Source: Sphingosinicella ginsenosidimutans (GTDB taxonomy: Bacteria > Pseudomonadota > Alphaproteobacteria > Sphingomonadales > Sphingomonadaceae). Taken from it: DNA of 64,000 nucleotides. Under the pieces are notes generated by a model. That model was not told the origin of the DNA. It made no database searches and saw only the letters and a list, made by a program, of their open reading frames with translations. The position numbers and the translations under genes are program-made. The DNA is taken from NCBI RefSeq assembly GCF_007995055.1, contig NZ_VOQQ01000001.1, positions 2,029,001-2,093,000 of the forward strand, given 5' to 3'. Below are positions 8,886-16,002 of this stretch, one piece after another. Position 1 is the stretch's first letter. The number at the start of each line of letters is the position of its first letter.

Positions 8886-9716
8886 TTGGACGTCGCGGAA
8901 CCGCGGGCGCAGGCGCCTGCAGGGGCGGGATCCCCCGCTTATCCTTATCCCGCGGCGCAGCGCGCGGTTTATCCGAGCTTGCGTGGCCGTCGCGTTCTGG
9001 TGACGGGCGGTGGCTCGGGGATTGGGGCCGGGATTGTGGGGGAGTTCGTCCGGCAGGGTTCGGACGTGACCTTTTTCGACATCCAGGAGGAGCCGTCGCT
9101 TGCGCTGGTCGAGTCGCTGTCGAAGGGGGAGGGGCGCGGCCCGCTTTTCCGGCCGGTCGATCTTCGCGACATCGGCGCGCTGCAGGCGGAGATTGCGGCG
9201 CTGATCGCGCGCGACGGCGGGTTCGACGTGCTGGTGAACAATGCCGCCAATGACGATCGCCACAAGCTCGAGGAGGTGACCGAGGCCTATTGGAACGAGC
9301 GGATGGAGACGAACCTTCGCCACATGTTCTTCTGCGCGCAATCGGTGATCGGGCCGATGCGCGCGAAGGGGCGTGGTGCGATCGTCAATCTCGGCTCGAT
9401 CTCCTGGCATCTCGGGATCGAGGATCTGGCGCTCTACCAGGTGGCGAAGGCGGGGATCGAGGGGCTGACGCGGGCGCTGGCGCGCGAGCTTGGCGGCGAC
9501 AATATCCGGGTCAACTGCGTGGTGCCGGGCAATGTGCGGACACCGCGCCAGCTCAGATGGTATACCCCCGAGGGCGAGGCCGAGATCGTCGCCGCCCAGG
9601 CGCTCGACGGCCGCCTGCTGCCCGAAGACATCGCCGCCATGATCCTCTTCCTCGCCAGCGACGACGCACGACTCGTCACCGGCCATAACTATTTCGTCGA
9701 CGCAGGATGGCGATAG
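8886..9716 (+). CDS. xylB: D-xylose 1-dehydrogenase, SDR family (oxidative xylose pathway)
   Basis: A 276-residue classical short-chain dehydrogenase that closely resembles remembered Caulobacter XylB: YPSLRGRRVLVTGGGSGIGA, NNAANDDRHKL, GSISWHLGIED and VVPGNVRTPRQ are shared almost in full. The cofactor loop is at about residues 40-47 and the catalytic set is Ser171, Tyr184 and Lys188. It oxidises D-xylose to xylonolactone with NAD+, the first step of the Weimberg-type pathway. A TTG start at 8886 is chosen because GAGAGGAG lies eight bases upstream; a GTG at 8835 would run through the operator. It overlaps xylC by ten bases. The N-terminus is about 28 residues longer than Caulobacter XylB, so a later start is possible. 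Confidence 0.9.
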   Translation: MDVAEPRAQAPAGAGSPAYPYPAAQRAVYPSLRGRRVLVTGGGSGIGAGIVGEFVRQGSDVTFFDIQEEPSLALVESLSKGEGRGPLFRPVDLRDIGALQAEIAALIARDGGFDVLVNNAANDDRHKLEEVTEAYWNERMETNLRHMFFCAQSVIGPMRAKGRGAIVNLGSISWHLGIEDLALYQVAKAGIEGLTRALARELGGDNIRVNCVVPGNVRTPRQLRWYTPEGEAEIVAAQALDGRLLPEDIAAMILFLASDDARLVTGHNYFVDAGWR

Positions 9717-10591
9717 GCGAGCCGGCAAGCGTCGTCGCGGTCGGCGCCCTGCTCGGCGAGGGGCCGGTGTGGAACCCGCGTGAATCCGCGCTCTGGTTCG
9801 TCGACATCAAGGGCTATCGCATCCACCGCTTCGATCCCGCCGCGGGCGCGCTCGATAGCTGGGACGCGCCCGCGCAGCCGGGCTGGGTGCTTCCCGCGGA
9901 AGATGGCGGCTTCGTCGTCGGGCTGCAGGGCGGCATTCACCGCTTCGATCCGGCCACCGGCGCCTTCACAGCGATCGCGCCGGTCGAGGCCGATCGTCCC
10001 GGCAACCGGCTCAACGATGCCTGCACCGATGGGCAGGGGCGCATCTGGCTTGGATCGATGGACGATGCCGAGGAGGCGGACACAGGCCGCATCTACCGCT
10101 TCGAGAACGGCCGCCTCGTCGATCCCGGGCTCCCGCCCGTGTGCATCACCAACGGCCCGGCAATCTCGCCCGACGGCCGTACGCTCTACCATGTGGACAC
10201 GCTCGGCCGTCGGGTATGGGCCTGTGCGCTCGCGCAGGACGGCCGCCTCGGCGCGCCGCGCCTCTTCGCCGAGATCGGGGACCGCGAAGGCTATCCCGAT
10301 GGGCCGACGGTGGACAGCGAGGGCCATGTCTGGATCGGCCTGTTCGCCGGCTGGGCCGCGCGCCGCTATGCGCCCGACGGGGCGCTCGTCGAGACGGTGC
10401 ATTTTCCGGTCGCCAATGTCACCAAGCTTGCCTTCGGCGGCGACGATCTGAAAACCGTCTACGCCACGACCGCCGCCAAGGGGCTCAGCGCCGACGAACG
10501 CGAGCGCCAGCCGCTGGCGGGAAATCTGTTCAGCTTCCGGGTCGATGTTCCGGGCGTTCCGGTGACGCCTGCACGAACGGAAGCGGCCTGA
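9707..10591 (+). CDS. xylC: Xylono-lactonase, SMP-30/gluconolactonase family
   Basis: A 294-residue six-bladed beta-propeller of the SMP-30/gluconolactonase/LRE family. Landmarks are LLGEGPVWNP near the N-terminus with the metal-binding Glu, RLNDACTDGQGRIWLGSMD with the Asn and Asp metal ligands, and YPDGPTVDSEGHVW. It hydrolyses the lactone made by XylB to xylonate. The ATG lies inside the last codons of xylB (ten-base overlap), so the pair is translated together. The later enzymes of the pathway (XylD, XylX and XylA types) are not in the window and must be encoded elsewhere. A general aldonolactonase is the alternative reading. Confidence 0.88.
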   Translation: MAIGEPASVVAVGALLGEGPVWNPRESALWFVDIKGYRIHRFDPAAGALDSWDAPAQPGWVLPAEDGGFVVGLQGGIHRFDPATGAFTAIAPVEADRPGNRLNDACTDGQGRIWLGSMDDAEEADTGRIYRFENGRLVDPGLPPVCITNGPAISPDGRTLYHVDTLGRRVWACALAQDGRLGAPRLFAEIGDREGYPDGPTVDSEGHVWIGLFAGWAARRYAPDGALVETVHFPVANVTKLAFGGDDLKTVYATTAAKGLSADERERQPLAGNLFSFRVDVPGVPVTPARTEAA

Positions 10592-10599
10592 CCGGTCAG
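10588..10599. repeat. 12-base palindrome spanning two convergent stop codons
   Basis: CTGACCGGTCAG is a perfect palindrome that contains the TGA stop of xylC (10589-10591) and, on the other strand, the TGA stop of lacI (10596-10598). It is short with no U-tract, so a terminator function is doubtful. Confidence 0.5.
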
Positions 10600-11678
10600 T
10601 CGCGCGCGGCCTTCTTCCCGGCTTGGTTGGCTGGCGGCGCAGCGGACGATTCGCGGACGACAAGGCTGTGCTTCAACACCCGGTCGCCTTGTCCCGCGGG
10701 ACGGCCCGATCGGCGGGCGCGCAGCTCCGCGAGCAGCATGTCCACCGCCTGTTCGGCCATTGCGGCAATCGGTTGGCGTACGGTGGTAAGTTCGGGCCAG
10801 ACGGTGGTGGCCGGCGCGGTATCGTCGAAGCCGACGATGCTGACATCGCCCGGAACGTCGAGCCCGGCGCGGTGGGCGACGCTGATTGCCGCTGCCGCCA
10901 TGTCGTCGTTGGAGGCGAAGATCGCGGTCGGTCGCGGTTCGCGCGCCAGCAGGCGCTGCGCCGCGACGAGGCCGGAGCGGTAGGTGAAATAGCCCTGTTC
11001 GACCGGCATCTGATCGGGATCGAGCCCCGCGCCGATCAGCGCGTCGCGAAAGCCCTGCAGGCGCTCGCCGCTGGAGCGATTGTTGGGATGGCCGACGATG
11101 AACCCGACCCGCCGATGACCGAGGTCGAGCAGGTGGCGGGTCATCTCCTCAGCGGCAGCGCGATCGTCGATGCGGACGTCCAGGCCGTCGGCATGGGTGC
11201 CGCCCATGGCGACGGTGACGACCGGCGTGCCGATCGCGGCAAGCTCGGCATGGACGGGAAGCGACTCGGACAGCGGCGGCGGAAGGATGACCCCGTCGAC
11301 GCCGGAGGTCGCGAACCGCCGCGTCGCTTCCGCCTGCTCGTCCGCGCGCTCGGATTCGCACGGCTCGAGCACGACATGACATCCCGCGCGGCGCGCCCCT
11401 TCGAGCGTCCCGACCAGGAATTGGCTGAGATAGGCGGCCGACGGGTTGGCGTAGAGCAGGCCGATGTGGAGCGCCTCCCCGGCCGCGAGGCTGCGGGCGG
11501 CGGTGTTGGGCGAATAATTGAGTTTCTCGATCGCGGCGAGGACGGCCGAGCGCGTGGTGTCGCGCACGTTCGACTCGCCGTTGATGACACGCGAGACCGT
11601 CATCGCCGAAACGCCTGCCTCGCGCGCGACGTGCTGGATCGTCACCGTGCCATGTCTGCGGCGCTTCGGTCGGGTCAT
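10596..11678 (-). CDS. LacI-family transcriptional regulator of the xylan locus
   Basis: A 360-residue regulator. The N-terminal LacI helix-turn-helix is complete: TIQHVAREAGVSAMTVSRVI (about residues 12-31), then the hinge helix SPNTAARSLA. The rest is a periplasmic-binding-protein-like effector domain. It probably represses its targets until a sugar or oligosaccharide signal binds. Its own promoter region holds one of four matching palindromes in this window; the others lie in the three other divergent regions of the polysaccharide locus. It therefore most likely controls the whole 1-24.7 kb region and itself. The inducer is unknown; xylose, a xylo-oligosaccharide or glucuronate are the candidates by context. 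Confidence 0.92.
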   Translation of the reverse strand: MTRPKRRRHGTVTIQHVAREAGVSAMTVSRVINGESNVRDTTRSAVLAAIEKLNYSPNTAARSLAAGEALHIGLLYANPSAAYLSQFLVGTLEGARRAGCHVVLEPCESERADEQAEATRRFATSGVDGVILPPPLSESLPVHAELAAIGTPVVTVAMGGTHADGLDVRIDDRAAAEEMTRHLLDLGHRRVGFIVGHPNNRSSGERLQGFRDALIGAGLDPDQMPVEQGYFTYRSGLVAAQRLLAREPRPTAIFASNDDMAAAAISVAHRAGLDVPGDVSIVGFDDTAPATTVWPELTTVRQPIAAMAEQAVDMLLAELRARRSGRPAGQGDRVLKHSLVVRESSAAPPANQAGKKAARD

Positions 11679-11730
11679 CGGGCGGCTCCTATGGCGGCGA
11701 CGCCGGGCTGTAAATCGCTCCCCGCGACGG

Positions 11731-11758
11731 TTGACCGCGCGGGACGGCTCTGTCTATT
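11731..11758 (+). promoter_or_regulatory. Candidate sigma-70 promoter for the GH3 gene at 11807
   Basis: TTGACC (11731-11736) and TCTATT (11753-11758) are 16 bases apart. The LacI-type operator starts four bases after the -10 box, the right place to block transcription start or escape. Confidence 0.45.
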
Positions 11759-11761
11759 CAG

Positions 11762-11775
11762 TGGTAGCGCTACCA
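11762..11775. promoter_or_regulatory. LacI-type operator, copy 3 (perfect palindrome)
   Basis: TGGTAGCGCTACCA is a perfect 14-base palindrome and the best of the four copies. It lies between lacI (starts 11678, minus) and the GH3 gene (starts 11807, plus), so it can serve both autoregulation and control of the hydrolase. Confidence 0.78.
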
Positions 11776-11806
11776 TAAGCAATCGATACGCGCGAGGGAG
11801 GATCGG

Positions 11807-14218
11807 ATGGGGATGGAACTGGCCCGCAAGCCGGGACGGATCGGCGGCATTCTGGCGGCATGCGCCCTGGCATTCGGCGGGTGGTTTGCCCTCGCCGCCG
11901 CGGCGCCGGAAAGCCCGCCCCCCCTCTACAAGGACGCGTCCCAGCCGATCGAGCGCCGGATCGAGGACCTGCTCTCGCGCATGACCCTCGACGAGAAGGT
12001 GGCGCAGCTCGTCGCCGTCTGGGAGCACAAGGATCGGATCCAGACGCCCGACGGGCATTTTTCCACCGAGCGCGCGATCGCGGCCTTTCCGAACGGCGTC
12101 GGTCAGATCACGCGCCCGTCGGATCGTCGCGGAGTCGCCGCGCCGGCCGCAACCGGCGCCGCCGGCGCGACCGCGAACCAGCCCAATCGAGGCCCGCGCG
12201 AGACCGCGGACTATATCAATGCCGCGCAGCATTGGGCGGTGGAGCGCACCCGGCTCGGCATCCCGATCCTGTTCCACGAAGAGGCGCTGCACGGCTATGT
12301 CGCGCGGGACGCCACCAGTTTTCCGCAGGCGATCGGTCTTGCCTCGACCTGGGATCCCGCCCTGGTCGAGCGCGTGTTCAACGTCGCCTCGCGCGAGATG
12401 CGGGCGCGCGGCGTCCATCTCGCGCTCGCCCCGGTCGTCGATGTCGCGCGCGATCCGCGCTGGGGTCGGATCGAGGAAACCTATGGCGAGGACCCCTATC
12501 TGGTGAGCGAGATGTCGCTCGCCGCGATCCGCGGTTTCCAGGGGACGACGCTTCCGCTCGGGCCCGAGCGGGTGTTCGCCACGCTCAAGCACATGACCGG
12601 CCACGGCCAGCCCGAGAGCGGCACCAATACCGGGCCCGCGCCGTTCGGCGAGCGCACCTTGCGTGAGGTCTTCTTCCCGCCGTTCGAACGGGCCGTGCAT
12701 ACGCTGCCGATCCGCGCGGTGATGCCGTCCTATAATGAGGTGGACGGCGTGCCGAGCCACGCCAATCGCTGGATGCTGCACGACGTGCTTCGCGGTGAAT
12801 GGGGATTCCAGGGCGCGGTGGTCAGCGATTATTTCGCGATCCGCGAGCTGGTCGCGCGTCATCACATGGCGACCGACCTTGCCGACGCCGGGGCGATGGC
12901 GATGAACGCCGGCGTCGATCAGGAAATGCCGGATGGCGAGGCCTATGCCTTCCTGCCGCAGCTGCTTCGCGAAGGGCGGGTGACGATGGCGCAGATCGAC
13001 GATGCCGTGCGCCGCGTGCTTCGCATGAAGTTCGAGGCAGGGCTCTTCGAACATCCCTATGTCGATGCCGCCCGGGCCGAGGCCCTGACGGCGACTCCGG
13101 ACGCGATCGCGCTCGCTCGCGAGGCGGCGGGCCGCACGATGGTGCTGCTCCGCAACCAGAACAACCTGCTGCCGCTCGACGCCGGCCGTATCCGCCGCAT
13201 GGCGGTGATCGGCACCCATGCTCGCGACACCCCCATCGGCGGCTATAGCGACGTGCCGCGCCATGTCGTCTCGGTCCTCGAGGCGATGCAGGAGGAAGGC
13301 CGCGGCCATTTCCAGGTCGATTATGCGGAGGGCGTGCGGCTCACCGAAGGCCATGTGTGGGCGCAGGACGAGGTCACGCCGACCCCGGCCGCGGTCAACG
13401 ATCGGCTTCGGGCCGAGGCGATCGAGACCGCGCGCAACGCCGACACGATCGTCCTGGTGCTCGGCGGCAACGAGCAGACGAGCCGCGAGGCCTGGGCCGA
13501 CAATCATCTCGGCGATCGCGACTCGCTCGATATGGTCGGGCCGCAGGACGAGCTCGCGCGCGCCATCTTCGCGCTCAACAAGCCGACGGTCGTGATCCTG
13601 CTCAACGGACGGCCGCTCTCGGTCAATTATCTCTCGCAGAACGCGCCGGCCTTGCTCGAAGGCTGGTATCTCGGCCAGGAGACGGGGCACGGCGTCGCCG
13701 ACGTCGTCTTCGGCCGGGTCAATCCGGGCGGCCACCTGCCGGTCACGATCGCGCGCAATGCGGGCCAGGTGCCCGATTTCTACAATCACAAGCCGACCGC
13801 GCGGCGCGGCTATCTCTTCGATTCCGCGGCGCCGCTCTATCCGTTCGGCTTCGGCCTCAGCTACACGACGTTCGACATTTCCGCGCCGCGCCTCGCCCGG
13901 TCGACGATCGGCACGAACGAGAGCGTCGGGGTGGATGTGGACGTCACCAATACGGGCAGCCGCACCGGCGACGAGGTCGTCCAGCTCTACGTCCGCGACG
14001 ATGCCGCATCGGTCACCCGGCCGGTGCTGGAGCTCAAGCGCTTCCAGCGCGTGACGCTTCGCCCGGGCGAGCGGCGCACCGTCCATTTCGAACTCGATCC
14101 GCTCGCGCTGTCCTTGTGGAACCTCCAGATGCGCCGCGTCGTCGAGCCCGGCACCTTCACCATCTCCGCCGGTCCCGATTCAGCGACGCTGAGGAGCACG
14201 ACGCTGACGGTGCGGTAG
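11807..14218 (+). CDS. GH3 beta-xylosidase/beta-glucosidase with FN3-like domain
   Basis: An 803-residue GH3 enzyme. The N-terminal hydrophobic stretch GGILAACALAFGGWFALAAAA (about residues 12-33) is a signal peptide or anchor. Motifs in order are LFHEEALHGY, DPRWGRIEETYGEDPYL, TLKHMTGHGQPESG and AVVSDYFAIREL with the nucleophile Asp. The C-terminal FN3-like domain starts near residue 690 (VDVTNTGSRTGDE). The HEEALHGY and SDYFAI variants are those often seen in GH3 xylosidases of xylan clusters, so release of xylose is the favoured role; beta-glucosidase is possible. GAGGGAGG lies five bases before the ATG. It is transcribed away from lacI across operator copy 3 and is convergent with the GH43 gene. 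Confidence 0.86.
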   Translation: MGMELARKPGRIGGILAACALAFGGWFALAAAAPESPPPLYKDASQPIERRIEDLLSRMTLDEKVAQLVAVWEHKDRIQTPDGHFSTERAIAAFPNGVGQITRPSDRRGVAAPAATGAAGATANQPNRGPRETADYINAAQHWAVERTRLGIPILFHEEALHGYVARDATSFPQAIGLASTWDPALVERVFNVASREMRARGVHLALAPVVDVARDPRWGRIEETYGEDPYLVSEMSLAAIRGFQGTTLPLGPERVFATLKHMTGHGQPESGTNTGPAPFGERTLREVFFPPFERAVHTLPIRAVMPSYNEVDGVPSHANRWMLHDVLRGEWGFQGAVVSDYFAIRELVARHHMATDLADAGAMAMNAGVDQEMPDGEAYAFLPQLLREGRVTMAQIDDAVRRVLRMKFEAGLFEHPYVDAARAEALTATPDAIALAREAAGRTMVLLRNQNNLLPLDAGRIRRMAVIGTHARDTPIGGYSDVPRHVVSVLEAMQEEGRGHFQVDYAEGVRLTEGHVWAQDEVTPTPAAVNDRLRAEAIETARNADTIVLVLGGNEQTSREAWADNHLGDRDSLDMVGPQDELARAIFALNKPTVVILLNGRPLSVNYLSQNAPALLEGWYLGQETGHGVADVVFGRVNPGGHLPVTIARNAGQVPDFYNHKPTARRGYLFDSAAPLYPFGFGLSYTTFDISAPRLARSTIGTNESVGVDVDVTNTGSRTGDEVVQLYVRDDAASVTRPVLELKRFQRVTLRPGERRTVHFELDPLALSLWNLQMRRVVEPGTFTISAGPDSATLRSTTLTVR

Positions 14219-14238
14219 GGGCACGTCCGACCTGCTTC

Positions 14239-14322
14239 CGTCACCCTGAACTCGTTTCAGGGTCCATGTCTCCCTGCGCGGCGCCCTCGAAGATGGATGC
14301 TGAAGCCGGTTCAGCATGACGA
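14239..14322. repeat. Double-hairpin intergenic repeat (sphingomonad REP-like)
   Basis: Two short hairpins lie in tandem: CCCTGAA/TTTCAGGG (14244-14262) and ATGCTGAA/TTCAGCAT (14297-14317). The outer ends (CGTCA and TGACG) are also inverted, so the whole unit is an imperfect inverted repeat. It lies between two convergent genes. As I remember, elements with CCTGAAC...TTTCAGGGTCCAT and GTTCAGCATGACG arms are scattered through sphingomonad genomes. It could also act as a bidirectional terminator, though no T-tract is seen. Confidence 0.65.
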
Positions 14323-14343
14323 TTGGCAGGGGCGCTCGTCGCC

Positions 14344-16002
14344 CTAACGCGTCACCGCATAGATCCCGAACACGGCGCCGACGAAGCCGCCGGCGACGTG
14401 GGTGCTGAGCATCGAGCCGTCGAGATCGCCTCCGATCGGGTGCCACTGGCCGTCGCGACCGGCGAAGGCGAAGCGGTAGGTCGCGCCCTCGCTTGAAACG
14501 CGCAGCCGCACCGGGCCGTCGGGCGCCGGGGCGGTGGCGAGGATCGCGCCGTCTGGCGGCGTGTCCGGGCCGGTGCGGCTGCGCAGGCGAAGCACGCGGC
14601 GGCCATTCTCCAGCCCGACCGCGACCGCATACCAGTAATCGTCATTCTGAAGCGCGGCGAGCCCGGCCTCCTGCCCATCGCGCGACGGCTGGAAGGTCAC
14701 CTCCGTCTCGGCCGTCGCGTCGAGATGCTGCTGCCGCCGCGCCAGGAAGGAGGGATTGCCATTGTCGCCGAGGCCGACGGCGCGCGGCTGCAGCACGAGA
14801 TCGCCGCCGGCAAGCCGATACCAGTCGCCGCGCGGATTGCGCATCATCATCCAGTAAGGGGGCAGCGCGCGGCCGTCGAATTGGTCGCGGACATGGAACG
14901 GGCCCGCCGTCGGCACGGGCGGCGCGGAGCCGCTCGGCAGGTCGGGCCGCGCATGGACATAGGGTACGGCTTCGCCCGGCTCGGTGATGTGCGGCCAGCC
15001 GTCCCGCCATTCGACCGGCATCAGGAAGGTCTCGCGGCCGGTATTGTAGAAATCGTCGGCATAGGGCCGCACGGCGAGGAAGGTCGCCCACCAGTCGCCA
15101 TTCTGCGTCTGGACGAGCTGGGCATGGCCGGCGGAGGTGATCGGGAAGGGCCGGTCCGGCGGCAGATCGCGCTGCGTGAGGATCGGGTTGTTCGGCCCGG
15201 GCACATATGGCCCGGTGACGTTGCGGCTGCGCAGCGCGACCTGGCTGTGGTTCACCGCCGTGCCGCCCTCCGCGCAGATCAGGTAATACCAGCCGTCGAC
15301 CTTCAGGATATGCGGCCCCTCGATCCAGATCGGGTTGGTCGACGGATCGACCCCGCCGTCGAGCAGCACGCGGCGCGGCCCGAATGGCTGGAGCGTCCGC
15401 GTGTCGAACTCCTGGATCCAGATCGCGCGGTGGCCGGAATAGCGCGGCGTCTCCGGCGGATCGTCATTGTTCAGAAGCCAGGCGCGCCCGTCATCGTCGA
15501 AGAAGAGCGACGGATCGATGCCACCGATGTCCCGCAGCCAGACCGGATCGGACCAGGGCCCCGCGGGATCGCGCGCGGTGATGACATAATTGCCGCCGCA
15601 ATCGACGCAGGTGTTGGTGAGGTAGAAGAGGCCGTCATGCCAGGAAATGGCCGGCGCGAACACGCCGCGCGAGAGGCCCAGCCGACCGAAATCGAGCTGG
15701 CCCGGCCGATCGATCGCATTGCCGATCTGCGTCCAGTGGACGAGATCGCGGCTGTGGAAGATCGGCAGGCCTGGGAACCATGTGAAGGTCGAATTGACCA
15801 GGTAGTAATCCTCGCCGACGCGGACGATCGAGGGATCGGGGTAGAAGCCCGACAGGATCGGGTTGCGATAATCGTTCGGCCCGGCCGGATGCGCGGCGTC
15901 GGCCGGATTCGATCCCGAATAATCGAACCAGGCGAAATGCGCCTCCTGCGCCGCCGCGGGCGCGGCCAGCGCGATCAGCGCCGCTGCGATCAACGTCTTC
16001 AT
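14344..16002 (-). CDS. GH43 beta-xylosidase/alpha-L-arabinofuranosidase
   Basis: A 552-residue exported protein with signal peptide MKTLIAAALIALAAPAAAQ. The five-bladed propeller has the three expected acidic residues: Asp56 in YPDPSIV (general base), Asp163 in GIDPSLFF (pKa modulator) and Glu228 in WIEGPHI (general acid). The C-terminal 190 residues are a beta-sandwich of the kind found in GH43 xylosidases. It removes xylose or arabinose from xylo-oligosaccharides. Start 16002 is chosen because GGGGAGGG precedes it and it overlaps the upstream GH67 stop as ATGA; the longer open frame up to 16140 lies inside GH67 and is discarded. It is the second gene of a two-gene GH67-GH43 operon. Confidence 0.88.
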   Translation of the reverse strand: MKTLIAAALIALAAPAAAQEAHFAWFDYSGSNPADAAHPAGPNDYRNPILSGFYPDPSIVRVGEDYYLVNSTFTWFPGLPIFHSRDLVHWTQIGNAIDRPGQLDFGRLGLSRGVFAPAISWHDGLFYLTNTCVDCGGNYVITARDPAGPWSDPVWLRDIGGIDPSLFFDDDGRAWLLNNDDPPETPRYSGHRAIWIQEFDTRTLQPFGPRRVLLDGGVDPSTNPIWIEGPHILKVDGWYYLICAEGGTAVNHSQVALRSRNVTGPYVPGPNNPILTQRDLPPDRPFPITSAGHAQLVQTQNGDWWATFLAVRPYADDFYNTGRETFLMPVEWRDGWPHITEPGEAVPYVHARPDLPSGSAPPVPTAGPFHVRDQFDGRALPPYWMMMRNPRGDWYRLAGGDLVLQPRAVGLGDNGNPSFLARRQQHLDATAETEVTFQPSRDGQEAGLAALQNDDYWYAVAVGLENGRRVLRLRSRTGPDTPPDGAILATAPAPDGPVRLRVSSEGATYRFAFAGRDGQWHPIGGDLDGSMLSTHVAGGFVGAVFGIYAVTR

